A stretch of 64,000 nt of DNA from NCBI GenBank assembly GCA_022843465.1, contig JALHNO010000007.1, forward strand, positions 124,001 through 188,000. Reading direction: 5' to 3'. The notes beneath the pieces were generated by a model. That model was not told where the DNA came from. It searched no databases and saw only the letters and a program-made list of their open reading frames with translations. The position numbers and the translations under genes were made by a program. Below, piece by piece: positions 42,194-52,202 of this stretch (its first letter is position 1; each line of letters begins with the position of its first letter). The stretch comes from Pseudomonadota bacterium (lineage in GTDB: Bacteria > Pseudomonadota > Gammaproteobacteria > Xanthomonadales > Ahniellaceae).

Positions 42194-44041
42194 TCAGTTG
42201 GGACGCCACTGCACCTCGTCGAGATGCACATTGACGGTGTAGGTGGTATGCGCGCGCTCCAGCCAGATCGCATCCAGGGTGACGTTGGCCGAGTTGATCG
42301 TGCCATTGCCGCCTACCCAGGTATTCCACTGCGCGGCATTGCTCAGATCCCATTCGACATAGGTCCAGGTGTTGGCATTGACCGCCCTCAGCGTCGAGCG
42401 TTCGGTGCCGTCGGAACTGTCATCGATGCCGACACCGACGCTGAATCCGCTGCCGGCAACAAAGACCCAGAAGCCGATGCGCCCGTTGCGCGAGAAGCTG
42501 GTATTGCTCGCCGGTGCTCCGCCACCCGACAGGAAGCGCACCGACCAGGCCGAACTGTTGGCTGAATTGTCGATCAGGGTCAGGTGTTCCGAACAGCTGC
42601 CCACCCTGGACATGGCGCAGTCACGCACTGCGGTCGAATTTGCGCTGATGCCGGTGGTGCTTCCGGAGTAACTCGGCGTGCTGGTGAAATGCCCTTCGTT
42701 GCTCTCGAAGGTATCCAGAATGCGCGTGGTGCCGCCGCCCGCGCCAGGATTGAGCAGGCTGTAGTAGCGCGACCAGCTCCAGTTGATGCCCGGGTCGGTG
42801 TGGGTGTTGTTCGGGAAGTGCTGATGGCCCTTGATCCTGATCGCGCTGGACAGCACGACTACACCGCTGTGCGCCGGTCCGCTGTAGGCCGAAGCGCAGG
42901 AAATGCCGTAACGGCTGCAGAAATGCCGGGTCAGCGCCGCCGATGCGTTGTACATGGCGGTGGTGTACCAGGCTGCGTTGTTGACATAGCCCTCGTGCTC
43001 GATGCCCAGGGTGTAGTTGTTCTCGCTGCCGACATGGTGCGCCGCCGAGCTCTCACGCACCATCTGGGTGATCTGGCCGTCGGAGCTGCGGATCAGGTAA
43101 TGCGCGCTGACCGAGTAGGGATTGCTCTTGAACCAGGAAATGCTGCCGGCATACGAGCCCTGCATGGTGTGGATGGTCACCGCCGTCGCCGCGGTTCCGC
43201 GCGAGTGATAGTAGGGCGAGGCAACCCAGAGCGCGGGACCGTAATCGGTACTCTTGGCCTGGGCCGAAGCCAGCGATGCCGGCGCGCGCAGGGATTCGTC
43301 GAGCGTGTCGATGCGATAGCCATCGGCCTCGACCGTGCCGCGCTTGAGGTCCAGACGCACGAAGGGCGCACGCTGGCGGCTCAGTGCCTCGACATCGAAC
43401 TGCGCTTCCCAGTCAATCGGCCGTGACTTGATCAGCACACCATGGTCATCGACCCCGCGGTCGATACTGAGCAGCACATCGAAAGCGAAACTCTCGCGTG
43501 CGAAGGCGTCGATGCGATCGCCACTGCGTTGCTTGCCGAATCCGGCATAGGCCTGCAGCAACTGCGCCTCGGACAAAGCCGGCGCGGAGCGCTGCGACTT
43601 CGCCGACAGCAGGGCAGCGGCCGCCATCACATTCCAGTAGGGATCGGATTCGATCTGACCACGTGCCACGCCGAGCAGGGCAGCCGCCTCGCCGACCTGA
43701 TCGCTGAAGCCATCACCGGCATAGAGGCCCATCAGGCCAATGGCGGTGGCCGACTCCGGTGCATGATCCTTGTGGGGCGCTGCCTGCAGATGGACCCAGC
43801 GGGTCTGCACATGGGCGATGGCTTCCAGCGTGCCCGTCGGGATTTCCGGATAGCGTGCGTAGGCGGCCGCAAACAGGGCGGGATAGTCGACCCGCAGTTT
43901 GGCCAGCGCCGACTGCTCCGCGTTCACCCGTGCCTGGAACGCCGGATCGACATCATCGGACTGCAGGCGCGATTGCGCCGAGAGCGAACCACAACCGAAC
44001 AACAAAGCGAGGGCAAAGCAACCCAACAGACTGGAGCGCAT
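42194..44041 (-). CDS. secreted N-acetylmuramoyl-L-alanine amidase (amidase_2) with extra C-terminal beta domain
   Basis: 615 residues, GAGAG 7 nt before the ATG. Signal peptide with a possible lipobox (LLFGC). Residues ~25-190 resemble a soluble helical region. The amidase_2 domain lies at ~285-430: zinc ligands in VTIHTMQGS and GHQHFPNNTHTDPG, with the GIEHEG segment. The last ~180 residues form a beta-sandwich-like domain (FESNEGHFTSTPSYSGSTTG...WTYVEWDLSNA) like carbohydrate-binding modules. Likely degrades peptidoglycan outside the cell or in the periplasm. Confidence 0.9.
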   Translation of the reverse strand: MRSSLLGCFALALLFGCGSLSAQSRLQSDDVDPAFQARVNAEQSALAKLRVDYPALFAAAYARYPEIPTGTLEAIAHVQTRWVHLQAAPHKDHAPESATAIGLMGLYAGDGFSDQVGEAAALLGVARGQIESDPYWNVMAAAALLSAKSQRSAPALSEAQLLQAYAGFGKQRSGDRIDAFARESFAFDVLLSIDRGVDDHGVLIKSRPIDWEAQFDVEALSRQRAPFVRLDLKRGTVEADGYRIDTLDESLRAPASLASAQAKSTDYGPALWVASPYYHSRGTAATAVTIHTMQGSYAGSISWFKSNPYSVSAHYLIRSSDGQITQMVRESSAAHHVGSENNYTLGIEHEGYVNNAAWYTTAMYNASAALTRHFCSRYGISCASAYSGPAHSGVVVLSSAIRIKGHQHFPNNTHTDPGINWSWSRYYSLLNPGAGGGTTRILDTFESNEGHFTSTPSYSGSTTGISANSTAVRDCAMSRVGSCSEHLTLIDNSANSSAWSVRFLSGGGAPASNTSFSRNGRIGFWVFVAGSGFSVGVGIDDSSDGTERSTLRAVNANTWTYVEWDLSNAAQWNTWVGGNGTINSANVTLDAIWLERAHTTYTVNVHLDEVQWRPN

Positions 44042-44443
44042 AAGGAATCTCTCGTTGAAGGTTCAAACCGGAAGTGCGCGTGGCGGCATGGCGACTCAGC
44101 CCCGATCGCGCGGCGTGGAAAGCGATGCACGAGCCCGAGTCCCCACACCCGACCTGCATCCCGGCCGATACTGCGCCAAGTCGGCACCTGGATACCATTC
44201 CAAACTCATTCCAAATCGGTTTCAGCAGGCATCGCTGCGGCGCACCATGGCGCAACTGCGGCACAGTCGACCGTTGCGCGGACGCGCGCCGGCCACACCC
44301 ACGCTATTGGCCCACTCCGACCTTCCGTGCAGCTGAGCCGCGCCTGCTGGCGAGCGCGCCTGCGATCACGGCACCCCGAGCCGCAACAAGTCCACCCCGG
44401 TCTGGGCAACCGCGCCCTGGCCCACAAAGGCCCGATTTCCTGC
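44042..44443. other. divergent region upstream of amidase and mraZ
   Basis: No gene, no RNase P RNA signature. ATTCCAAA occurs twice at 44197-44204 and 44208-44215, a direct repeat of period 11, which might be a regulator site for the amidase gene (about 160 bp upstream). Confidence 0.45.
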
Positions 44444-44470
44444 TTGACGGGCTGGAAATCGGGGTCTAAT
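44444..44470 (+). promoter_or_regulatory. mraZ (dcw cluster) promoter candidate
   Basis: TTGACG at 44444-44449 and TCTAAT at 44465-44470, each 5 of 6 to the sigma70 consensus, separated by 15 bp (short). Transcription would start near 44477, among the MraZ repeats. Confidence 0.6.
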
Positions 44471-44515
44471 GTGGGCACCTGTGAGAAATCATGGAATAAA
44501 GTGGCAATTGGTGGA
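44471..44515 (+). promoter_or_regulatory. MraZ-binding array: five repeats at 10-bp period
   Basis: GTGGG, GTGAG, ATGGA, GTGGC and GTGGA start at 44471, 44481, 44491, 44501 and 44511, each 10 bp apart, and end 5 bp before the mraZ ATG at 44521. MraZ of E. coli binds TGGGN repeats with 5-bp spacers upstream of its own gene. The last unit also serves as the weak ribosome-binding site. Confidence 0.8.
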
Positions 44516-44520
44516 ATCAG

Positions 44521-44967
44521 ATGTTCCAAGGCGAGACCGCAATCACGATCGACGACAAGGGCCGGATGTCCATTCCGACGGCTCATCGCGAGCTGATTTC
44601 GGCCCAGTGCGGCAATCGTCTGGTGTTCACCTACAACCCCTTCGAGCCGGGCTGTCTGTGGCTGTATCCGGTGCGCGACTGGGAAAAGGTGCGCGACCAG
44701 GTCAATGCACTGTCGAACCTGGTGGCGGTGCATCGCAACTTGCAATTGAAACTGGTCGGAGCCGCCACCCATGCCGATGTCGATGGCAGTGGGCGCGTTC
44801 TGGTGCCGGCGAGCCAGCGCAGCGCGGCGGGGCTGGACAAGAAGGCGGTGCTGCTGGGCATGGGTTCCAAATTCGAGCTGTGGAGCGAGGAGGCGCATCT
44901 GCGCCAGATCGCGGCCACGATCGGCGAGACCCAGGTCACGCCGGAGATGTTGAAGCTGAGCTTGTGA
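44521..44967 (+). CDS. mraZ: division/cell wall cluster transcriptional repressor MraZ
   Basis: 148 residues with two AbrB-like swapped-hairpin MraZ domains ([23 protein letters not shown] and [18 protein letters not shown], each with the conserved D-x-x/G-R core). DNA-binding repressor of the dcw promoter, acting on the repeats just upstream. The stop overlaps the rsmH GTG. First gene of the 15-kb division and peptidoglycan cluster. Confidence 0.97.
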   Translation: MFQGETAITIDDKGRMSIPTAHRELISAQCGNRLVFTYNPFEPGCLWLYPVRDWEKVRDQVNALSNLVAVHRNLQLKLVGAATHADVDGSGRVLVPASQRSAAGLDKKAVLLGMGSKFELWSEEAHLRQIAATIGETQVTPEMLKLSL

Positions 44968-45905
44968 GCGACGAAGACACCGCCGGCAGGCGCGATCAAC
45001 ACATCCCGGTGATGCGGGACGCGGCGATCGAAGCGCTGGCGGTACGCCCCGAGGGAACCTACCTCGACGGCACCTTCGGTCGTGGCGGGCACGCGCGGGA
45101 AATCCTGCTGCGGCTCGGCGAGCGCGGTCGGCTGTTGTTGATGGACAAGGATCCGGAGGCCATCCGGGTGGCCCAGGAAAAATTTGCAGACGATGCCCGC
45201 GTTGCGATCCGGCACAGCAGCTTTGCCGAGATGGCCGAGTGGGCAGAGGCGAAGCCGGGTGTCGATGGTGTGCTGCTCGATCTTGGCGTTTCCTCGCCGC
45301 AGATCGATCAGGCCGAGCGCGGTTTCAGTTTCATGAATGATGGTCCGCTGGACATGCGCATGGATCCCACCTCGGGGCTCAGCGCGGCCCAGTGGTTGGC
45401 AAGGGCAAGTGAGCGCGAGATCGCCGATGTGTTGTGGGAATACGGTGAGGAAAAAGCCAGTCGTCGGATCGCACGCGCCATAGTCGGCAGCCGCGATCAG
45501 CTGGCGCTCGACACCACGCTGCAGCTGGCCGGCCTGATCATCCAGACCGTCGGACGCGGCGCACCGGGCAAGCATCCGGCGACCCGCACGTTCCAGGCGA
45601 TCCGCATCCACATCAACCGCGAGCTCGGCGATCTCGATGCCGGGCTAGAGGCCGCAGCGAAGGTATTGAAGCCGGGCGGGCGGCTGGCGGTGATCAGCTT
45701 TCATTCGCTGGAAGACCGCAGAGTGAAGCGCTTCATCCGTGGTGATGCCGGCCGCGTGCAGGTGCGCCGCGGTCTGCCACCGCTGCCGGAGAAGCCGCCG
45801 CTGTTGCGCGCCCTGAGCGACGCGGAACTCGCCGGCGATGAGGAAAGTGCGCGCAATCCGCGGGCACGAAGTGCGGTGCTGCGGGTTGCGGAGCGGCTGC
45901 CATGA
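44964..45905 (+). CDS. rsmH: 16S rRNA (cytosine-1402-N4)-methyltransferase
   Basis: SAM-dependent methyltransferase acting on C1402 of 16S rRNA, 313 residues. GTG 44964 overlaps the mraZ stop (GTGA), placing HIPVMRDAA near the N-terminus as in the family. Motifs: [16 protein letters not shown] (SAM site), [40 protein letters not shown] and [12 protein letters not shown]. Coupled to ftsL by a 4-nt overlap. Confidence 0.97.
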   Translation: MSDEDTAGRRDQHIPVMRDAAIEALAVRPEGTYLDGTFGRGGHAREILLRLGERGRLLLMDKDPEAIRVAQEKFADDARVAIRHSSFAEMAEWAEAKPGVDGVLLDLGVSSPQIDQAERGFSFMNDGPLDMRMDPTSGLSAAQWLARASEREIADVLWEYGEEKASRRIARAIVGSRDQLALDTTLQLAGLIIQTVGRGAPGKHPATRTFQAIRIHINRELGDLDAGLEAAAKVLKPGGRLAVISFHSLEDRRVKRFIRGDAGRVQVRRGLPPLPEKPPLLRALSDAELAGDEESARNPRARSAVLRVAERLP

Positions 45906-46171
45906 GCGCGCGCGTATTGGCCGCACTGGCCCTGCTGGTGTTCGCCGTTGCCAGCGCGATCGGCGTGGTCTCGGCGCGGCAGCAATCGCGCCAGCTGTTT
46001 GTTGCACTGTCAGCGCTGGAGCTGGAGCGCGACGAATTGAACATCGAATACGGCCGCCTGCAGCTCGAGCAGGCGACCTGGACGGAAACCAATCGCCTGG
46101 AGCAATTGGCGCGCAATCAGCTGGGCATGGTGTTTCCGGGCCCGGCAGAAACGGTGGTGATCAGACGTTGA
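45902..46171 (+). CDS. ftsL: cell division protein FtsL
   Basis: 89 residues: N-terminal membrane segment ([21 protein letters not shown]) and a periplasmic coiled-coil with a leucine-zipper-like heptad ([31 protein letters not shown]). Short bitopic protein of the FtsQLB complex; identity rests on size, layout and position between rsmH and ftsI, as sequences of this family are poorly conserved. Confidence 0.9.
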   Translation: MSARVLAALALLVFAVASAIGVVSARQQSRQLFVALSALELERDELNIEYGRLQLEQATWTETNRLEQLARNQLGMVFPGPAETVVIRR

Positions 46172-46233
46172 ACCGGGTTTTCCGGCGCAACGGAACAACA
46201 ACAGGCGGGGCGATCGCAGGATCAGTCCGGCCA

Positions 46234-46440
46234 GGGTGAGGCCAACAAGACTCACCCACGAGCAAGCGCTGAAGCGGCACGCAGAGGTCGCGGGGCGTTC
46301 GTCAAAATCTGAGGAAGGAAGAGGCCGTGAGGGGGAAGCATTCTCACGCCGGGATCAGAAAGCCTGGGCTTTCGGACTCCCCACATCTGCTGCTGGCGCA
46401 AGCCGGCAGCCATGGTGCGTGGATACTGGTGCAAACCGGT
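46234..46440 (+). ncRNA. candidate structured RNA element in the ftsL-ftsI spacer
   Basis: The 331-bp gap 46172-46502 has no gene but many stems: GGGTGAG/CTCACCC (46234-46257), CGTGAG/CTCACG (46326-46348), GAAAGC/GCTTTC (46358-46373, extendable), GCTGCTGGC-GCAA-GCCGGCAGC (46389-46410, nine pairs incl. one G-T) and ACTGGT-GCAA-ACCGGT (46425-46440). Two GNRA tetraloops in 50 nt are hard to get by chance. A purine-rich stretch lies between. No RNase P, tmRNA or SRP signature, and no match to riboswitch classes I recall. Could be a leader of ftsI, an attenuator or a processed RNA. Confidence 0.45.
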
Positions 46441-46502
46441 GACCGGCGACTATTGCCTGCAATCGCAACGGCCGGCGTGCCGTGTGCCTGCGAGTGCCTG
46501 CG

Positions 46503-48260
46503 ATGAACGCGCCGCGTCTGCAGCCACGCGGCATCAGCCCCTTGCGCCTGCGCATCGTGCTGGCCGTGCTCGGCGCCTGTGCACTCGGCCTGATCGGCAA
46601 GGCCTTCAGCATGCAGGTGCTGCACAAGAGCTTCTATCAGGGCCAGGGCGATGCCCGCTTCCTGCGCGATATGCCGGTCGCCGCATCGCGCGGCGCAATC
46701 ACCGATCGCAGCGGCGAGCCACTGGCAATTTCAACCCCGATGATCTCGATCTGGGCCGAGCCGCGCCTGCTGATGGAAGGCCGCGCGCAGTTTCCCGAAC
46801 TTGCCCGCCTGCTCGGGCTGACCACCGAAGATCTGACCTCACGGATCGAATCGCGCCTCGATCGCGAGTTCATCTATCTGCGCCGCCTGCTGCCACCGGA
46901 AGCGGCCGAGGAGATTCTGGCGCTGGAGTTGCCCGGCCTCAATGGCCAGCGCGAGTACCGCCGGTTCTATCCGGGCGGAGAAGTATTTGCCCATGTGGTG
47001 GGCTATACCAATGTCGACGATATGGGCCAGGAAGGTCTGGAGCTGGCGTTCGACCAGTGGCTGGTCGGCAAGCCGGGCGTCAAGCGGGTGATCCGCAATC
47101 GCCGCGGCGAGATCGTCGAGAACATCGAGGAATTGCGCGCCGCCGAAGCCGGCCGCGAACTGCGGCTGTCGATCGACCGTCGTCTGCAGTACCTCGCCTA
47201 TCGCGAGCTGAAGGCGGCGATCTTCGAGAACGGCGCCACCAGCGGCTCGATGGTGATCATGGATGTGCCGACCGGCGAAGTGCTGGCGATGGTGAACTAT
47301 CCCTCGTACAACCCGAATGCGCGTGACAACAGCGACCCCTCGGTACGCCGCAACCGCGCGGTGACCGATGTCTTCGAACCGGGTTCGGTGATCAAGACGT
47401 TTACCGTTGCCGCCGGACTGGAGAGCGGCAAGTTCAAACCCGACACCGAGATCAATACCCATCCGGGCACCTTGGCCGTGGCCAATCTGCTGGTCAAGGA
47501 CATCCGCGACTTCGGCGTCCTGACGACCACGCGCCTGCTCACCAAGTCGAGCAATGTGGCGGCGACCCGCATCGCGCAGTCGCTCGACAGCGAGCACTTG
47601 TACGACATGTTCCATCGCTTCGGCTTCGGCGAACTGACCGGCTGTGGTTTCCCCGGCGAAGCAACCGGCAGCCTGCCCGATACCAAGCGCTGGGGACCGG
47701 TCGAGAAAGCCACGATGTCCTACGGCTATGGGCTATCGGTGACGGCACTGCAACTGGCGCAGGCCTATGCCGCCGTGGCCAATGCTGGCGTGCGGCATGC
47801 GCCGACCTTTGTATTGGGTGCGGCGCTTGACGAACGCGCCTCCGAACTTCTGGATCCGGCAATCGCGCAGACCCTGCTCGGCATGCTGGAAACCGTCACC
47901 GGACCGGAAGGCGGCGCCGGCAAGGCACGCGTGCCCAACTACCGGGTGGCCGGCAAGACCGGTACCGCGCGGCGTGCCAGTGCCGGTGGCTATTCCAGTC
48001 GCTACACCAGCGTATTCGCCGGCGTGGTGCCGGCCTCGCGACCCAAGCTCGCGGCGGCCATCGTGATTCATGACCCAAGCGCGGGCGCCTACTACGGCGG
48101 ACTGGTGGCCGCTCCGGTCTTTGGCCAGGTGATGGACGACGCCATGCGCCTGCTCAATGTGGCTCCTGATGATCTGAGGCCGGGCCTACTCGCCCTGCAT
48201 CCTGGCAGCAATCCGGCCGCCATCGATCCCAGCCTGTCCGCTGAAGGGGTGATGCCATGA
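46503..48260 (+). CDS. ftsI: peptidoglycan D,D-transpeptidase FtsI (PBP3)
   Basis: Septal cross-linking enzyme, 585 residues. Short cytoplasmic tail, one membrane anchor (LRIVLAVLGACALGLIGKAF), dimerisation domain, and the transpeptidase domain with S-x-x-K in EPGSVIKTF, SSN in TKSSNVAAT and KTGT in VAGKTGTARR. ATG 46503 is preferred over an in-frame start seven codons upstream because MNAPRLQPRGISPLRLR then resembles family N-termini. Coupled to murE by a 4-nt overlap. Confidence 0.97.
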   Translation: MNAPRLQPRGISPLRLRIVLAVLGACALGLIGKAFSMQVLHKSFYQGQGDARFLRDMPVAASRGAITDRSGEPLAISTPMISIWAEPRLLMEGRAQFPELARLLGLTTEDLTSRIESRLDREFIYLRRLLPPEAAEEILALELPGLNGQREYRRFYPGGEVFAHVVGYTNVDDMGQEGLELAFDQWLVGKPGVKRVIRNRRGEIVENIEELRAAEAGRELRLSIDRRLQYLAYRELKAAIFENGATSGSMVIMDVPTGEVLAMVNYPSYNPNARDNSDPSVRRNRAVTDVFEPGSVIKTFTVAAGLESGKFKPDTEINTHPGTLAVANLLVKDIRDFGVLTTTRLLTKSSNVAATRIAQSLDSEHLYDMFHRFGFGELTGCGFPGEATGSLPDTKRWGPVEKATMSYGYGLSVTALQLAQAYAAVANAGVRHAPTFVLGAALDERASELLDPAIAQTLLGMLETVTGPEGGAGKARVPNYRVAGKTGTARRASAGGYSSRYTSVFAGVVPASRPKLAAAIVIHDPSAGAYYGGLVAAPVFGQVMDDAMRLLNVAPDDLRPGLLALHPGSNPAAIDPSLSAEGVMP

Positions 48261-49765
48261 GCGGCATGAGCCTGCGCAGCCTGCTGGCGGACTGGATCGA
48301 CGTGCCGGAAATCAGTGTGTCCGGTATCTGCCTGGACAGCCGCCAGGTCGCGCCGGGCGATCTCTTCGTCGCGGTCGCGGGTACGGCGCAACACGGAATC
48401 CGCCATGCCCAGCAGGCCATGGACCGTGGTGCCTACGCCATTCTCAGTGATCAGCCGGGTGCCGCCGACTTGGCCGTGCCGGTTCTGGTACTGGCGTCGT
48501 TGCGCCAGCATCTCGCAGCGATTGCCGCGCGCTTCCATGGCACCGATGCCGCCCAGCCGCGGCTGATCGGGGTCACCGGCACCAATGGCAAGACCTCGAG
48601 CGTGCAGTTGATCGCGCAAGCCCTGAGCCGGGCCGGTTGCGTGGTCGGCAGCATCGGCACCCTCGGCAGCGGCCTGCACGGCCGGCTGGTCGCTGGCGAA
48701 CGCACGACGCCGGATGTCTTCAGCACGCATGCCGCCATTGCCGGCATGCAGGCACAGGGCGCCGACCATGTCGCGATGGAAGTGTCGTCGCACGCCCTCG
48801 AACAGGACCGGGTGGCCGGACTGCGTTTCGAGATCGCGGCATTCAGCAATCTCAGCCATGACCATCTCGACTACCACGGCAGCATGAGCGCATATGCCGC
48901 GGCCAAGGCCAAGCTGTTTGCCTGGCCCGGACTGGCCGCGGCGGTGATCAATGTCGACGACCCGGTAGGTGCGCGCCTGCTGGCACAGACCACGGCAGGC
49001 CGACGCATCGCGTTCAGCGCCGAGGGCAATCCGGCAGCCGACCTGCGTGCCGAGGATATTGTCAGCGATGCGCACGGAACCCGATTTCGTCTTGTGCAGG
49101 AGGCCGATGATGCTGTCATCCAAAGCGCCCTGCTTGGCCGCTTCAATGTCGCCAATCTGCTGCTGGTCGCTGGTGTACTGCGCGCACTGGGCTGGTCGTT
49201 CGCCGATACTGCCGCCGTGCTTGCCAGTCTGCAGCCGGTCCACGGCCGCATGAACCGGCTCGGTGGCGAGGGCAATCTGCCGCTGGTGGTGATCGATTAC
49301 GCGCACACGCCAGATGCACTGGAGAAAGCGTTGTCGACTTTGCGTGCGCACACGGCGGGCCAATTGATCTGCGTATTTGGCTGCGGAGGCGACCGTGATC
49401 GCGACAAGCGCCCGCTGATGGGCGCCATCGCCGACCGCGGTGCCGATATCGCTTTGATCACCGATGACAATCCGCGCAGCGAGGACGGCGCAGCCATTGC
49501 CTCCGAGATTCTCGCCGGCATGGCGAAGGCAACGCCGGCGAGCATCGTGCGCGACCGCCGCACCGCCATCCGGCGCGCCATCGCGATGGCGAACCATGGC
49601 GATACCGTGCTGATCGCCGGCAAGGGCCACGAGCCCTACCAGGAAGTAGACGGCGTGAAGCAACACTTCGATGACACCGAGGAGGCCGCAAAGGCATTGA
49701 CCGCGCTTGCGATGCTCAAGCCGAGATCTTCCAGCCACTCTGCACCCGGGATGGACAGCCGATGA
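48257..49765 (+). CDS. murE: UDP-N-acetylmuramoyl-tripeptide synthetase MurE
   Basis: Cytoplasmic Mur ligase adding meso-diaminopimelate to UDP-MurNAc-dipeptide. 502 residues, three domains: N-terminal UDP-binding (ICLDSRQVAPGDLFVAVAG), central ATPase with P-loop GVTGTNGKTSSVQ, and C-terminal domain with the DNPRSEDG motif, which selects diaminopimelate over lysine. ATG overlaps ftsI by 4 nt. If the cell uses an L-Glu variant of dipeptide (see murD finding), its substrate reaches the normal form before this step. Confidence 0.97.
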   Translation: MSGMSLRSLLADWIDVPEISVSGICLDSRQVAPGDLFVAVAGTAQHGIRHAQQAMDRGAYAILSDQPGAADLAVPVLVLASLRQHLAAIAARFHGTDAAQPRLIGVTGTNGKTSSVQLIAQALSRAGCVVGSIGTLGSGLHGRLVAGERTTPDVFSTHAAIAGMQAQGADHVAMEVSSHALEQDRVAGLRFEIAAFSNLSHDHLDYHGSMSAYAAAKAKLFAWPGLAAAVINVDDPVGARLLAQTTAGRRIAFSAEGNPAADLRAEDIVSDAHGTRFRLVQEADDAVIQSALLGRFNVANLLLVAGVLRALGWSFADTAAVLASLQPVHGRMNRLGGEGNLPLVVIDYAHTPDALEKALSTLRAHTAGQLICVFGCGGDRDRDKRPLMGAIADRGADIALITDDNPRSEDGAAIASEILAGMAKATPASIVRDRRTAIRRAIAMANHGDTVLIAGKGHEPYQEVDGVKQHFDDTEEAAKALTALAMLKPRSSSHSAPGMDSR

Positions 49766-51126
49766 TTCACGCCTGCCTCAGCGATCTTGCCGCGGCCTTC
49801 GGACTTCGTCTGGGCGGCAGTGACGCCGAGATTTCCGGAGTCAGCATCGACAGCCGCCGTGTCGAGCCCGGCAATCTGTTTGTCGCCCTGCGTGGCGAGC
49901 GGGTTGATGGCCACGATTTCGCCGGCCTTGCGCGCGAGCGCGGCGCCAGCGCTGCCCTGGTCGAACGCACACTGGCAATCGACCTGCCGCAACTGGTGGT
50001 CGCCAATACCGAAACCGCGCTCGGCGATATCGCCCGGCGCTGGCGCCTGTGCTGCGCCGCCCGCGTGGTGGCGATCACCGGCTCCAACGGCAAGACCACG
50101 GTCAAGACATTGACGCACGAGATTCTCCGGCTTGCCGGCAGCTGCCACACCAGCTCGGGCAACTTCAACAACGAACTGGGTCTTCCCCTCAGCCTGTGCG
50201 CGCTGTCCGATGAGGCACGCTATGCCGTGCTGGAAATGGGCGCCGGCAAGCCCGGCGACATCGAGTACCTGGCCAATATCGCCAGACCGGATGTCGCAGT
50301 CGTCAATAACGTCGCACCGGCGCATCTGGAACGCATGCAATCGCTGCAAGGCGTCGCCACCACCAAGGGCGCGATCTACAGCGCGCTCGGCGATCAGGGT
50401 ATCGCCGTGATCAATGCTGAGGACGAATTCGCCAGCTATTTCGCGGGTATCGCCGGTGCCCGCCAGATCTTCCGTTTTGGTCTGGTCGATCACGCCGACA
50501 TCCGCGGCGAGGTGCTGCGCAGCGATAGCACGCAGCGCCTCGCCATCAGCACGCCGCTCGGCAAGATCGAAGTCGAACTGGCGCTCGCGGGGGCGCACAA
50601 TGCGCGCAATGCGCTGGCGGCAACCGCGCTGGCGCTGGCGGCCGGCGCCAATCTCAGCCATGTCCAGGCGGGACTCGAAGCGGCACGCGCAGTCGGTGGA
50701 CGCCAGGCCCGATTCGAGCTTGCCGATGGCAGCAGCCTGATCGATGACAGCTACAACGCCAACCCGGGCTCGATGCGGGCCGCCATCGACACCCTGGCGG
50801 ATCTGAAGGGGCCGCGCTGGCTGCTGCTGGGTGACATGGCCGAGCTCGGCGACAACAGTGCAGCGCTGCATCGCGGCGTCGGTGCCTACGCCCGTGAACG
50901 CGGCATCGAAACCCTGTGGGCAGTCGGCGCGCGCTCGCTGGAGACCTGTGCCGGGTTCGGCCCGGGCGCGCGCCATTTCGCCGATCAGGCCAGCCTGATC
51001 GCTGCCATGCGGACCGAGCTTCAGCCCGGCTGCACGATCCTGGTCAAGGGCTCACGCTCCAGCGCAATGGATCGCGTGGTCAGTGCCCTGACCAACGTCA
51101 CCTCGGGAGATCCCCATGCTGCTTGA
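49762..51126 (+). CDS. murF: UDP-N-acetylmuramoyl-tripeptide--D-alanyl-D-alanine ligase MurF
   Basis: Last cytoplasmic Mur ligase; adds D-Ala-D-Ala made by Ddl further down the cluster. 454 residues. Landmarks: [20 protein letters not shown] (N-terminal domain), P-loop [38 protein letters not shown], and [18 protein letters not shown]. Overlaps murE by 4 nt and mraY by 11 nt. Confidence 0.97.
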   Translation: MIHACLSDLAAAFGLRLGGSDAEISGVSIDSRRVEPGNLFVALRGERVDGHDFAGLARERGASAALVERTLAIDLPQLVVANTETALGDIARRWRLCCAARVVAITGSNGKTTVKTLTHEILRLAGSCHTSSGNFNNELGLPLSLCALSDEARYAVLEMGAGKPGDIEYLANIARPDVAVVNNVAPAHLERMQSLQGVATTKGAIYSALGDQGIAVINAEDEFASYFAGIAGARQIFRFGLVDHADIRGEVLRSDSTQRLAISTPLGKIEVELALAGAHNARNALAATALALAAGANLSHVQAGLEAARAVGGRQARFELADGSSLIDDSYNANPGSMRAAIDTLADLKGPRWLLLGDMAELGDNSAALHRGVGAYARERGIETLWAVGARSLETCAGFGPGARHFADQASLIAAMRTELQPGCTILVKGSRSSAMDRVVSALTNVTSGDPHAA

Positions 51127-52198
51127 ACTGTTCGCCTGGCTCAAGCCGCACTTCAGCGGCTTCAATCTGTTCCAGTATCTGACCCTGCGGGCGATTCTGT
51201 CGGCGCTGACTGCGCTCGCGGTCTCGCTGATTGCCGGCCCGGCGGTAATCCGCAAACTGGCCGAATACAAGGTCGGCCAGACCATCCGCCAGGACGGACC
51301 GCAGTCGCATTTCTCCAAGGCCGGCACGCCGACCATGGGCGGTGCCCTGATCCTGATCGCGGTCACCGCATCGACCCTGCTGTGGGCGGACCTGCGCAAT
51401 CGCTATGTCTGGATCGTCCTGTTCGTTCTGGTCAGCTTCGGTCTGGTCGGCTGGATCGATGACTATCGCAAGCTGGTGCTCAAGGACAGCCGCGGCCTGC
51501 CGGCGCGCTGGAAGTATCTGCTGCAGTCGGTGTTCGGTCTGGCGGCTGCGCTGGCGCTGTATTACACCGCTGACGTACCCGCAAACACCACGCTGTACTT
51601 GCCACTGCTGAAGAATTTTGCATTGCCGCTGGGCTTCGGCTTTGTCGTCATCGCGTATTTCTGGATGGTCGGCTTCTCCAATGCCGTCAACCTGACCGAC
51701 GGCCTCGATGGCCTCGCGATCATGCCAACCGTTCTGGTCAGTTCGGCGCTCGGCGTATTCGCCTATGTCGCCGGCAATGCAGTGTTCTCGCAGTACCTGG
51801 GCGTGCCATCGATTCCCGGTGCCGGTGAACTGACCATCCTGTGCGCCGCACTCGGTGGCGCCGGGCTTGGCTTCCTGTGGTTCAACACCTATCCGGCCCA
51901 GGTGTTCATGGGCGATGTCGGCGCCCTCTCGGTCGGCGCGACGCTCGGTGTCATCGCCATCATCGTGCGGCAGGAACTGGTACTCGTCCTGATGGGCGGC
52001 ATCTTCGTGATCGAAACCCTGTCGGTGATGATCCAGGTCGCCAGCTTCAAGATGACCGGCAGGCGTGTGTTCCGGATGGCACCGATCCACCATCACTTCG
52101 AACTGAAAGGCTGGCCCGAGCCGCGCGTCATCGTGCGCTTCTGGATCATCAGCGTGATGCTGGTGCTGCTCGGCCTCGCCACATTGAAGGTGCGCTGA
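51116..52198 (+). CDS. mraY: phospho-N-acetylmuramoyl-pentapeptide transferase MraY
   Basis: Polytopic membrane enzyme forming lipid I, 360 residues with about 10 segments. Conserved loops: GGPT-type PTMGGALI, the DDYRK of [27 protein letters not shown], and the C-terminal [17 protein letters not shown] 51116 has GGGAG upstream and lies inside the murF end. The next gene is ftsW after only 4 nt; murD, usual in this place, is missing. Confidence 0.98.
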   Translation: MLLELFAWLKPHFSGFNLFQYLTLRAILSALTALAVSLIAGPAVIRKLAEYKVGQTIRQDGPQSHFSKAGTPTMGGALILIAVTASTLLWADLRNRYVWIVLFVLVSFGLVGWIDDYRKLVLKDSRGLPARWKYLLQSVFGLAAALALYYTADVPANTTLYLPLLKNFALPLGFGFVVIAYFWMVGFSNAVNLTDGLDGLAIMPTVLVSSALGVFAYVAGNAVFSQYLGVPSIPGAGELTILCAALGGAGLGFLWFNTYPAQVFMGDVGALSVGATLGVIAIIVRQELVLVLMGGIFVIETLSVMIQVASFKMTGRRVFRMAPIHHHFELKGWPEPRVIVRFWIISVMLVLLGLATLKVR

Positions 52199-52202
52199 GA
52201 CG

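Noticed and set aside
44042-44520. RNase P RNA gene upstream of mraZ, as in Pseudomonas
   Set aside because: I looked for the conserved GAGGAAAGTCCGGGC and ACAGAAACC-type elements and found neither here nor in the ftsL-ftsI spacer.
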